A stretch of 64,000 nt of DNA from Bacteroidetes bacterium GWB2_32_14. Lineage in GTDB: Bacteria > Bacteroidota > Bacteroidia > Bacteroidales > UBA12077. The stretch's first letter is position 1, and each line of letters starts with the position of its first letter. Positions 1 through 9,338 of this stretch are shown piece after piece. The stretch spans positions 1 through 64,000 of the forward strand of contig MENK01000003.1 in NCBI GenBank assembly GCA_001768235.1, given 5' to 3'. Under the pieces are notes generated by a model. That model did no database searches and was not told the DNA's origin. It was given only the letters and a program-made list of their open reading frames with translations. The position numbers and the translations under genes are program-made.

Positions 1-105
1 GATTTAACATCTAAAACCAGTACAAGGTTTAGTATAAAAAGAATTATGAAATATTTTACTGTTTGTCTCATTTTTTTAGCTGATAGCCTTTAGCTCATAA
101 AACCT

Positions 106-2187
106 TTAATAATTCACTTCAACCACTTTACTCATACCCGACTCTCTGCCATTGTTAAAAACCGCTTTTACAACATAAAAATAGGTATTGTTAACAATGA
201 GTTTTTTATCCGTAAATTCATATTCTTTAACCGACATGTAAGCTGCCAGCGATTCAATACTTGTCCCTTTATAAATGAGAAAGTGTGATACTCCCTGCTG
301 ATTGTATTTCCAGCTTAACTTTATAAATTTCTCTGTTCTGTCTATATCAGAATCTATTTCTTCAACAACCGGCTTATTCTTATTCTCAAACTGTTTTATT
401 TTTATTGGATTAACTGGTTTTGATTCCAAACCTGCTTCATCTACTGCTAACAGGGTGTATTCGTAGAATTTTCCAGCTACAACAGAAGTATCGGAATATG
501 ATTCAACAGAATCTGTAAGGTAAAAGATGGCATTTACTTTCCAGCTTTGTTCATCTTCAGCTTTTCGATAGAGAATATGTTTTGCCACATCGACACTCGA
601 ACTGTTATGCCATTTCAACAGTATTCCAGATTCGTTTGTTTCGTAAGCATAAAAAACAGGTTGCACAGGTGGAATCTTATCAGGCCTTTTTAACTCAATA
701 ATTTCGGAAAAATCACTGGGGTTAAAATGTTGATCCACGGATTGCATCTTGTAATATATTGTTCGTGTTAGTGTATTAATATTAATTGTGTCGATAAAAA
801 CAGTATCTTCAACAGGGTTAACAGTTATCTGCGAAAACTCTGCCGAACGAAAGTTCGATCTGAATACACGATACCCTAATAAATCCATTTCTGTATTCGG
901 GATCCATTTTAAACTTACTATTCCCGTAGTATCAACAATACCATTTAGTCCTGTTGGAATTACAGGAGGAATACTATCAATTATTTGAACCATATAGGGG
1001 TACGATTGATAGGTATGATTGTAATGATCTTTAGCTATGATTTTATAATATGTATAAGAATACGGAGGTTCATCAGCAAACTTTCTGTTTTCGGGAGGTA
1101 TTATTTTTTTGTTTACTGTTTCGAAAGGGCCTTTATCATTAACAGATCGTTGAATATCGAATCCCGAAATATAACTATTTAATGAATCAGGAAATGCCCA
1201 CTCAATGGTGGCTACTTTATTAGAATAAATCTCAACACTACTGATATTAGGATTTACAGGTAAGCGTTTATATCCCATACCTGAAATAGTATCCGAGGGT
1301 TCAGAGATTTCTCCGAACGAAGTTACTCCTTTTATCCTGTAAAAATACTCTTTGTCGTTTTCAGGAAGAGAATCGATAATAAACATTCTCTCGGGTGTTT
1401 CGTAAACAGATGTTGTTGTATTTATTAACGGATCGTCAGATATGGGGTTGAATGTTTTTCCGTTATCGTCGGAACGTTCAACCTTATATGCAATAAATAC
1501 ATTTTGAAATAATTGATGATTCCAGCTGATTAATGCTGCCCCATCATTAAAATCGCCTCTTACATCAATAGGTTTTGGAAGTGGTTTGTAATCTTCAGTT
1601 CCAACATAAACATACCCTGTATCTATTTGAAGTTTTTCTGCAGGAACCATTGAAATAATTAAATACAAATACTTTTCACCTTTTTTTACAGTTTTATCAG
1701 TAAACAGTAAACCGGATAAATTCGCAGTATTTGTTGAGAAATCAGCAGCTAACAATGCAAATGAAAACCTTGATTCCAATTCTTTTGATTTGTTAATTAC
1801 AGAAAGAATATCAGAACCATCAATACCGTGAGTTACTTCAAATGATTCTCCAAAAATGGCTTGTGCTGCTATTGCAACATATTCATCTGTTTCAGAATAT
1901 GGCTCCCATTGGCTTAATGGTTTTGGTTTAAAAACATCTGTTGTTGGACTTATTGAGTCCGGTTTTTCTAACAAAACACCATCGCGCATAAGCGTAAATC
2001 GTTCTATCTTGTATCCATACTCATTTAAATAATACCATGCTGCCGGTTTACTTGGGGCCCAGCGAACTTTAATAGAATCGGCATATGGCCTGGCAATAAC
2101 ACGGATCTTTGCTTCATCCTGCGATTTAGCTATACTGGATATAAATAATACAATAATCAGTAGTAATATGTATTTTACCTTCTTCAT
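106..2187 (-). CDS. Secreted fibronectin type III repeat protein
   Basis: A 693-residue protein with a clear N-terminal signal peptide (MKK, then a hydrophobic stretch to about residue 20, ending near AKSQ). From about residue 200 to the C-terminus it carries roughly five tandem fibronectin type III-like beta-sandwiches. They are recognisable by repeated patterns such as ISWNH, IEWAFP, LKWIPN, LKWHNS and LSWKYN, each followed about 30 residues later by a Y.Y.I/V strand. The first 200 residues match no domain I know. No catalytic motif and no T9SS sorting domain is visible. The start lies 3 nt after the stop of the 1519-residue gene upstream, so the two are almost certainly co-transcribed and probably act together at the cell surface or periplasm. 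FN3 repeats are usually structural or binding modules; the partner here is unknown. Confidence 0.75.
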   Translation of the reverse strand: MKKVKYILLLIIVLFISSIAKSQDEAKIRVIARPYADSIKVRWAPSKPAAWYYLNEYGYKIERFTLMRDGVLLEKPDSISPTTDVFKPKPLSQWEPYSETDEYVAIAAQAIFGESFEVTHGIDGSDILSVINKSKELESRFSFALLAADFSTNTANLSGLLFTDKTVKKGEKYLYLIISMVPAEKLQIDTGYVYVGTEDYKPLPKPIDVRGDFNDGAALISWNHQLFQNVFIAYKVERSDDNGKTFNPISDDPLINTTTSVYETPERMFIIDSLPENDKEYFYRIKGVTSFGEISEPSDTISGMGYKRLPVNPNISSVEIYSNKVATIEWAFPDSLNSYISGFDIQRSVNDKGPFETVNKKIIPPENRKFADEPPYSYTYYKIIAKDHYNHTYQSYPYMVQIIDSIPPVIPTGLNGIVDTTGIVSLKWIPNTEMDLLGYRVFRSNFRSAEFSQITVNPVEDTVFIDTININTLTRTIYYKMQSVDQHFNPSDFSEIIELKRPDKIPPVQPVFYAYETNESGILLKWHNSSSVDVAKHILYRKAEDEQSWKVNAIFYLTDSVESYSDTSVVAGKFYEYTLLAVDEAGLESKPVNPIKIKQFENKNKPVVEEIDSDIDRTEKFIKLSWKYNQQGVSHFLIYKGTSIESLAAYMSVKEYEFTDKKLIVNNTYFYVVKAVFNNGRESGMSKVVEVNY

Positions 2188-2190
2188 TAA

Positions 2191-5100
2191 TTATAAATTA
2201 TTAGTAATATTAACTCTGTATTTAGAACTAACTTCGTTTCTTCCCGGCACAACATACTTAATATCAAAAGGATATGTTCCTGAAGATACTATAGGAAAAA
2301 TTGTTTGCATTAAAGTTTCATACCAGGTTTTTTTATCTCCTTTATACCACTGAGAAGCTGCTTGTTGTTGAAGATCGAGGAAGTCGTTTGCATAAAACCA
2401 AATCAGGTTATATACAAATGCACCTTCAGTTGCTGTTCCAAGCGGATAGCCTCCACTTATTTCGTCATCTGTTAATGTTTTATTAAATGGAATTTGTCTG
2501 ATATAAAGAGCTCTTACAGGAGGAATTCCAATATCAAAATCAGGTTCTCGCCAGTTTATTTTCAGTGTTGATTGCGATTGATACGGATTATAAATTAATC
2601 CATTAATTACATTTTTATAATAATTATCTGTTAATACAGCTTCAAATTGCACTAGTGGAGTAATTTCAGTAGTCCAATATGTTTCGTATTTCTCGAACAA
2701 CTCTTTTCCGAATAACGTAACACCTAATTCATGTACATCTGAATGAATATTCCTTCTGAAACCCGTAGAAATAAACATATCATCAAGCTTTTGTTTTAAA
2801 GTAGAATAGTAGCTTGTTCTGAAATATGAGGTAAAAATAATTTTCTCTTTTAAATTTTTAATTTCACCTTCAACTTCTCTTGTTTCTATTGTTACATCCT
2901 GCTCATTATCACTTTCGTCAATTTTAACCATTTTACTCTTTGCACTTACGTTTTTATCAATAGCATCCTGTTGTAGAGGTATATTAACAAGATCGAAAGA
3001 ATAAACCGTATTTTCAATCATGCCAGAAGGAATAGTGTATTCAATTTCATTGTTTTGCTTATAAATAATGTTGAATAAAATAATTGAACCATTAACTGCA
3101 GAATAACGTCCTTTAGTTATAAAATCGGTATTTGTTTGAAACAAATAATCCTGCCCTTGTTTTAATTGAATATATCCTTTGGCATATTCTTTACTATAAA
3201 AATTATAGTGGTTAAGAATTGGGTAACAATATTCTACATTATTCAGTGGTATGTAATCCGGAGCCTTTCCAGTTGTAAAAGTAACTTCCATTGATTCGGT
3301 AATAACGTTATTACCAACTTTAACAGGTAACCATACATTGCGATCGCGTTCTTCGAAGCTAATCTGAACAACAGCTTTTATGCTTGATTCACCAGGTAAA
3401 ATATCTACAGGTTGTAATGCTATTACAGTATGATCCGTATTCCATTTATAATTTACTTCTATTTCCTGTGCTCCCTTTGTCAATTTAAAATGATCTAATC
3501 TAATTCTAAATGCTTTAAGTTTTCCGTCAAGATCGACCATTTCAAATACTTTATCAACCTCCATATTAAATACAGCCTGAGGCGAATTAAACACATCAAT
3601 ATCTGTTTGGCCAGTAGCAGGAGTTAGTTCCGAAATAACTTCAATTCCTTCAAGGACACTACCTTCTCCAACAAATTCGCATTCTTCACCAATTGTAACT
3701 TCGAATTTACAGTTTCCCTTAATCATACCACCTAAAAGGCTATAATATCCACCAACAATACCTCTCATCCATAAAGGATTTGGAAGTTTAGCCTGTAATA
3801 CAGCAGCCATGCCTAAATCAAGTATTTCGTATTTTTTAGTTTTACCAAATATCTTAACTTTTATTCCAACCTTTCCTGAAAAATAAGCAAAAGCCTGACC
3901 GTTTGCGTACCATCCATTTATACCAAGCTCTTCACTTCGTCCGGCACATTGAATATCGCCATAATCTTTCATCATTAAGTCAAAACCTAAACCAGCAGTA
4001 AAGCGGGCATAAAATATAAGGAATGTCAAATCACCGGTATCCATAGTTATCCTGGCTCCAAAAGCAATTCCTCTTCCAGATGCAAGTTCGTTTTCTGCAC
4101 CCATATAATTAAGATCAATACCTCCTAATATTCTCGATACTTCAGCAGGTGGTGGAGGACTACCGGGAATGTTATCACCGACCATAAAGTAACTTTCGAG
4201 ACGAAGTATTCCAAGAACTTCCAGTCCAACAGGATTATCAGGAGACCCCACGTGTATATACCATTCATCAGGAGAAAAATGCATAACTGATTCCCCGGCT
4301 AAATCACCTGGTCCTATTCCTTTTATTATTCCTCCTGCTACATTAACATATACTTTAAGATTAGCATGCAAAGTTTTCGCAGGAAAATTCATATTAATAT
4401 GAAGTTCTGCCGATAACGAAGATGTTGTAGTTCGTTCAGGAGTTTTCCCTCCTTTCATTTCATCAATTCGACTTTGTAGCTTAACTAATTGTTGAGCAGC
4501 ACCAGGTAACTCGGGTGTTATAAAGTTTGCATTTCCAAGAAAATCTATTGTACGCAAACCTCCTCCAACATTAAACACAATTTCAAGAGTTGCATCACCG
4601 TTAAATACAGTCTCAGAACTATTCAAAATCAGCCCTACAGATGCTTTTATTCCAATTAAAATTTCTTTATCTGGTCTGTATATAATATTAGACTTTGTTA
4701 AACCTAAAGTTCCACCAAACTCTTCACCGAGATCAAGTTGACGCATATGATGAAAAACACCTCCGCCAAATTTATTAAGTGCAAATGCACCTATAGGGAT
4801 TCCTGATTTAAATGTAGCCATAGCATCTGCATACCAATACCTATATCCATTGACTTTTCCAAAGAGAGCCATTCCCTCGATTTTAATCATGCTTACAATT
4901 TCTATTGTAGCTTCTCCTTTAAATCCATTACCATAATATTGGTCGTTTTTGAAGAATTCTAAACTGCCAGCTACTTTATAAGCACCACCATCAATATTAA
5001 CAGCTATCTTAGTTAGTTCTAAATAACTGTATTTCCATGATTGAATTCCGTCGAACTCTCCCATTTCTCCCACAATCATGAGTCCACATTCAGCACCAAA

Positions 5101-6750
5101 ACCACCATCACCTTCTCCAACCAGGTTTAATATGATATTAAAAGTTATACCTATTTTAATATCGGAAACCTGTTTAAATCCAATATTTTCAATACTAACA
5201 GGGAAGCCGGCTGTTGATTGTTGAAGTGCTTCAGAACCAAAAGAAAAAGCTCCTACTTTAACGTATGGACTAGTTGATGCAATCTCTAAAGCTTCAAAAG
5301 TAATATCGGCAAGTGAAACACCATTATCTGAAAGACTAATACTCGCACTTCCATTTAAAACTGCGCGTGGTTTAAACTCTCTATCTTCGATAATTACATC
5401 AATAAACGAAGTTTGCTTTAAAACAACATCGGCTGCCCAAACATCAAATTTTACATCTTTGGTAGTTGAAATTGTAAATGCATAGTTCCCTCCCATATCA
5501 ATCAAAGCAGTATATTCCAGAGGATTATCTGCTGATAATATTGGTACCTGCACTTTACCGTTAAAACCAGCTTTAGTAAGCTGATTTGCTACCAGCTCAA
5601 CTCCAATTTTATCGAGAGAAAAGGCCCAGTTTCCCATTTTGCCTTTATCAAGAGATATTATGTTTTCTGCAATTATCTTTCCGGAAAATCCCTGATCATC
5701 AATAATCAGATCGTATGCATTAAAAGACACGCTGTCAAATTCTTTTGGAAGTCTTATTGATACATAACCTAAATAAAAACCGCGCCATAATTTTTCATTT
5801 CCGGGAAGAAAATAGGTTGAAGTATATCCTTGCGGAAATTTCATTCCTGCAAAATTAGCATGATCGCTAAAATCAAAAACAGCATCTTTAACTGTAAAAC
5901 CTACTCCATCAAAACCTTTAACTTGAAAAGCAGGCAAACTTAAACTAACTATTAAGTCGTTCCAATCAGCCATTTCTGCTGTAAAACTGCATCTTACTTT
6001 TTCACCATTAATAATGTTTCCATTTGCATCCTCGGGAACAAGAATATCGGCAGAAAATATGATATCTGCTGATATTCCCATTTTTTTAAATCCATTACAA
6101 TCCCAAATTACATATGATGAACCATCACCTTTGATGACCAAATCAATACCATCACCAAATCCAATTTTTACAGAAGAAACAAGCTCCAAACGAATATCTT
6201 CTTTTAAACCTCCTCCAAACGATAATGGAATATTTAATCCTCTGAATGATAATTTCTTACCGCTTTGAGGAATTTTGAATGACATATATGCATTAAAATA
6301 TGCACCATCGGATTTAAAACTAACTTGATCAATTAATATAATATATTCAAGTCCACCTAATTCCGTTTTTATACCAACAGGTAAACTTATAATTGCAGCT
6401 GAATCAAGTTTGTCAATAAACCGATTTTCACTTTTAACCAGTTCAAGCAATTCATTTGTTACTTCCTCATAGTAAACTGATGAATCGGAAGGAGAAACTG
6501 CCAGTTCATTATTAAACGAAAATGTGCTATTCGATTGCATTTCCTCGCCAACTACTTCAGCAAAAGTAAATTCACGAAACTGATTGATTGCATATTCATC
6601 GAATTGCTTTTCAACTTCCTTGTTATCAGTTAATTCAAAATTATTATCTATATTGTTTTCGTATATGCAATTATTATCTGCACATACATACGAGTTGAAA
6701 CAAAGAATAAAAAAACATAGTGTTGCACCTGCAGATAGATATAGCCTCAT
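2191..6750 (-). CDS. Giant secreted protein of unknown function (1519 aa)
   Basis: The protein has an N-terminal signal peptide (MRLYLSAGATLCFFILCF, cleavage near the following CAD) and no other obvious membrane helix. The rest reads as alternating beta strands with many glycines, consistent with a very long beta-rich extracellular or periplasmic fold. A short proline run (SPPPP) lies near residue 860, and the segment around 1060-1250 looks Ig-like. The C-terminus, ending in NITNNL, is not a T9SS sorting domain. I do not recognise a family or a catalytic motif. The gene is the first of a two-gene operon with the fibronectin-III protein. The 587 nt upstream of its start are shared with the divergent Hyf-like operon. 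Possible roles include an adhesin, a surface scaffold or part of an export apparatus; none can be chosen from sequence alone. Confidence 0.7.
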   Translation of the reverse strand: MRLYLSAGATLCFFILCFNSYVCADNNCIYENNIDNNFELTDNKEVEKQFDEYAINQFREFTFAEVVGEEMQSNSTFSFNNELAVSPSDSSVYYEEVTNELLELVKSENRFIDKLDSAAIISLPVGIKTELGGLEYIILIDQVSFKSDGAYFNAYMSFKIPQSGKKLSFRGLNIPLSFGGGLKEDIRLELVSSVKIGFGDGIDLVIKGDGSSYVIWDCNGFKKMGISADIIFSADILVPEDANGNIINGEKVRCSFTAEMADWNDLIVSLSLPAFQVKGFDGVGFTVKDAVFDFSDHANFAGMKFPQGYTSTYFLPGNEKLWRGFYLGYVSIRLPKEFDSVSFNAYDLIIDDQGFSGKIIAENIISLDKGKMGNWAFSLDKIGVELVANQLTKAGFNGKVQVPILSADNPLEYTALIDMGGNYAFTISTTKDVKFDVWAADVVLKQTSFIDVIIEDREFKPRAVLNGSASISLSDNGVSLADITFEALEIASTSPYVKVGAFSFGSEALQQSTAGFPVSIENIGFKQVSDIKIGITFNIILNLVGEGDGGFGAECGLMIVGEMGEFDGIQSWKYSYLELTKIAVNIDGGAYKVAGSLEFFKNDQYYGNGFKGEATIEIVSMIKIEGMALFGKVNGYRYWYADAMATFKSGIPIGAFALNKFGGGVFHHMRQLDLGEEFGGTLGLTKSNIIYRPDKEILIGIKASVGLILNSSETVFNGDATLEIVFNVGGGLRTIDFLGNANFITPELPGAAQQLVKLQSRIDEMKGGKTPERTTTSSLSAELHINMNFPAKTLHANLKVYVNVAGGIIKGIGPGDLAGESVMHFSPDEWYIHVGSPDNPVGLEVLGILRLESYFMVGDNIPGSPPPPAEVSRILGGIDLNYMGAENELASGRGIAFGARITMDTGDLTFLIFYARFTAGLGFDLMMKDYGDIQCAGRSEELGINGWYANGQAFAYFSGKVGIKVKIFGKTKKYEILDLGMAAVLQAKLPNPLWMRGIVGGYYSLLGGMIKGNCKFEVTIGEECEFVGEGSVLEGIEVISELTPATGQTDIDVFNSPQAVFNMEVDKVFEMVDLDGKLKAFRIRLDHFKLTKGAQEIEVNYKWNTDHTVIALQPVDILPGESSIKAVVQISFEERDRNVWLPVKVGNNVITESMEVTFTTGKAPDYIPLNNVEYCYPILNHYNFYSKEYAKGYIQLKQGQDYLFQTNTDFITKGRYSAVNGSIILFNIIYKQNNEIEYTIPSGMIENTVYSFDLVNIPLQQDAIDKNVSAKSKMVKIDESDNEQDVTIETREVEGEIKNLKEKIIFTSYFRTSYYSTLKQKLDDMFISTGFRRNIHSDVHELGVTLFGKELFEKYETYWTTEITPLVQFEAVLTDNYYKNVINGLIYNPYQSQSTLKINWREPDFDIGIPPVRALYIRQIPFNKTLTDDEISGGYPLGTATEGAFVYNLIWFYANDFLDLQQQAASQWYKGDKKTWYETLMQTIFPIVSSGTYPFDIKYVVPGRNEVSSKYRVNITNNL

Positions 6751-7213
6751 TTTTCGATTAGATTGAAATTATATATAAATTTGATATAGTACCAAATTGA
6801 GAAGAAATATGTACAAAATAGTTAATTTTATTACGAAAATAATTATTACGTACCAAATAATTTTACGAAGCCATGTGTTTTATAACATATCCAAAAACAG
6901 GCAAATTGAAAATACAATTTTCTGAAAGTAAAAGATTTGGATATCCGATTTGTACTATCTATAAATACTAACTATTACGTACAAAGAATTATTTACCAAT
7001 ACTATTCTAGTAACTTTTTGCCTGCTTATACCAACCCAAATTTAAAAATATTCTAAATAAGCAGAAATAAATTTACAGAATTTTACCAAACCAATGGAGC
7101 AGTTTTCCGTTTCCTTTTTCCAGGAATCGCTTTTAATTTTTTTGTACCCGATTGAATTTTAATTACCTGAATATTTTTTTAATCTTCTAAAAATAATTAT
7201 TCCCAATTTGACT

Positions 7214-7221
7214 TATCTTTG
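7214..7221 (+). promoter_or_regulatory. Putative -7 promoter element of the Hyf-like operon
   Basis: The sequence TATCTTTG matches the Bacteroidota -7 consensus TAnnTTTG exactly and lies 116 nt upstream of the first Hyf-like gene. No TTG-type -33 element is seen at the usual distance, so the assignment rests on the -7 alone. Confidence 0.45.
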
Positions 7222-7247
7222 CGAATCATTTTTTATTAAAAAACCCG

Positions 7248-7276
7248 AAATAATTCAGCCTGATGGTGAATTATTT
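7248..7276 (+). promoter_or_regulatory. Leader hairpin upstream of the Hyf-like operon
   Basis: A perfect 10-bp inverted repeat (AAATAATTCA / TGAATTATTT) with a 9-nt loop lies between the putative -7 element and the first start codon and is followed by a T-rich stretch (GATTTTTATT). It would form in the mRNA leader and could act as an attenuator, an mRNA-stability element or an operator. The stem is AT-rich, so a strong intrinsic terminator is unlikely. Confidence 0.4.
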
Positions 7277-7337
7277 GATTTTTATTACTGTTTATCCATC
7301 GAATAGTGTTAAATTAATTCGTATTTAAGTTTACTTT

Positions 7338-9338
7338 ATGGACAATAGTCAATTTCTTATCTTGTCAATATGGGTAACTGTTGCCGGGTGGCTCGCAATA
7401 TATGTTACTCCTGCCCGGTTTAGAGGAAATGTAACCGGCATATTTGTTTTTATAACTGCAATGTTAACTTCTATTCCGGCAATTCATGTGCTTACCTTAA
7501 ATAAAATTGAATTTGCTATTTCCGGCATATCATTAATTGGAAATATACCTGTTCGCATTGATTCATTATCGGCATGGTTTATTCTAATCATAAACTTAAC
7601 AAGTTTAACAGGTGTTGTCTATGGATTAGGATATATGAAGCCGTATGGTGATCAGAAATCAAATCTCACCTTACACTGGATTCAATATTTGCTTTTTCAT
7701 TCGTCAATGCTTTGGGTATGCATGGTTCAAAACAGCATCGTGTTTTTAATTGTATGGGAATTGATGTCGCTTTCATCCTTAATGCTTGTTATATTCGACC
7801 ATCAAAACAGCAAAACACTCAAGGCCGGATTAAATTACCTGGTTCAGATGCATATTGGCGTAGCCATATTAACGGCGGCATTTATATGGGTTTATCTTTC
7901 AACAGGTTCATTGGATTTTGCTGCAATAGCTCAATTCTTTCAAACACATTCAAATATCTGGCTATTCCTGTTGTTTTTTATAGGATTTGGAATTAAAGCA
8001 GGGTTCATTCCATTTCATTCGTGGTTGCCTCATGCACACCCTGCAGCACCGTCGCATATCTCCGGTGTAATGTCGGGTGTTATTGTAAAAGTCGGGATAT
8101 ACGGAATTTTAAGGATGATTACCTTTTTAAGCACTGATTATCTTATTCTTGGAGAATTGATCCTGGGGCTCTCGGTTCTAACAGGGTTGTACGGAATTAT
8201 TAATTCAGCCATTCATCGTGATTTTAAAAAGATGCTGGCCTATTGTACTATCGAAAATATTGGTATTGTTGGCATTGGTTTAGGTTTAGGCCTGATCGGG
8301 TTAGGTAATGGGAATAACATAATGATTATTTTAGGATTTGGCGGGGCATTGCTTCATACCTTAAATCACTCTTTATTCAAATCGTTATTATTCTTCTCAG
8401 CAGGTTCTGTTTACCAGCAAACTCATACCCGTGATATGGAAAAGCTGGGAGGGTTAATACACGCGATGCCTCAAACAGCATTTCTTTTCTTAATTGGCGC
8501 ATTAGCAATTGGCGGATTACCTCCATTTAATGGCTTTGTTTCTGAATTTATTTTGTACAAAGGAATGCTCGAAGGAATAAGCAGTTCAAATATGTATCAT
8601 GTAATACTTATTATCATTTCTTTCGCAGGATTGTCAATTATTGGAGGGCTTTCCATATTGGTATTTACCAAGAGTTTTGGAACCATTTTCCTGGGAACTC
8701 AACGAACCAAACTGCATTCCGAACCTGTTGAAGCATCCTTGTCAATGCGATTACCTCAATATCTTATTATTGGGATTATGTTGCTTATTGGGATTTTCCC
8801 TTCATTCTTTTTTTCTTACACATCGCAAATTGTTATTACTTCTTTCCCGGGTTTGGAAAATATAAATTCAGGCTCTTTAACTCCATTTATAAATAACTTA
8901 TCGTTAGTTGGTATTTATGCAACTGTATTTCTTGTTTTGATTGCGTTGGTTTATTTTACCCGGTTATTACTTAATAAGAAAAACCTCACTCAAACATCAC
9001 CAACCTGGGGATGTGGATACGTGGCACCAAGAGCATCAATGCAATACACGAGCAAGTCGTATTCAAAAACACTCGGCAAATTGCTGGGATTTATAGTAAC
9101 CGAAAAGAAAAAATATACCGAACTTGAATCTTCTGAAATATTCCCTGAAGAAAGAAAACATTCAGCCTATTATGTTGATTTTTTTGAAAACAGGATTATT
9201 GAAAAAATAACAAACCGCTTGCAATATTTCATGAACCTGTTCCAGTTTATTCAGAATGGAAGTACGCAGATGTATATTATTTATGGCTTGTTCTTTATTG
9301 TAATCGTATTTTTGGGTACATTATTTAATTTTATCTGA
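7338..9338 (+). CDS. hyfB: HyfB/NuoL-like antiporter subunit, copy 1
   Basis: A 666-residue polytopic membrane protein of the proton-conducting antiporter family (NuoL/M/N, MrpA/D, HyfB), close to the usual HyfB length of about 670. Visible hallmarks are the essential glutamate in ELMSLSS (about residue 140), the channel lysine in GIKAGFIPFHSWLPHAHP (about 220) and the following HISGVMSGVIVKVGIYGILR segment. The C-terminal TWGCGY..PRASMQYT motif is typical of the HyfB branch. It is the first gene of the seven-gene operon. Its stop overlaps the next start (TGATG), which suggests translational coupling. The product should form part of the ion-pumping arm of a membrane complex related to complex I and group 4 hydrogenases. 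Confidence 0.88.
   Translation: MDNSQFLILSIWVTVAGWLAIYVTPARFRGNVTGIFVFITAMLTSIPAIHVLTLNKIEFAISGISLIGNIPVRIDSLSAWFILIINLTSLTGVVYGLGYMKPYGDQKSNLTLHWIQYLLFHSSMLWVCMVQNSIVFLIVWELMSLSSLMLVIFDHQNSKTLKAGLNYLVQMHIGVAILTAAFIWVYLSTGSLDFAAIAQFFQTHSNIWLFLLFFIGFGIKAGFIPFHSWLPHAHPAAPSHISGVMSGVIVKVGIYGILRMITFLSTDYLILGELILGLSVLTGLYGIINSAIHRDFKKMLAYCTIENIGIVGIGLGLGLIGLGNGNNIMIILGFGGALLHTLNHSLFKSLLFFSAGSVYQQTHTRDMEKLGGLIHAMPQTAFLFLIGALAIGGLPPFNGFVSEFILYKGMLEGISSSNMYHVILIIISFAGLSIIGGLSILVFTKSFGTIFLGTQRTKLHSEPVEASLSMRLPQYLIIGIMLLIGIFPSFFFSYTSQIVITSFPGLENINSGSLTPFINNLSLVGIYATVFLVLIALVYFTRLLLNKKNLTQTSPTWGCGYVAPRASMQYTSKSYSKTLGKLLGFIVTEKKKYTELESSEIFPEERKHSAYYVDFFENRIIEKITNRLQYFMNLFQFIQNGSTQMYIIYGLFFIVIVFLGTLFNFI

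Larger units (their letters stand above)
6751..7337. other. Divergent intergenic region (587 nt) with recurring GTAC boxes
   Basis: This long AT-rich gap separates the minus-strand giant-protein operon from the plus-strand Hyf-like operon and holds no credible gene. Four copies of a similar box, GTAC(A/C)AA followed by three mostly A/T bases, lie at 6789, 6811, 6850 and 6979. It also holds a good -7 promoter element at 7214-7221 and a leader hairpin at 7248-7276, both annotated separately. No convincing -7 element was found for the minus-strand operon. Confidence 0.5.
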
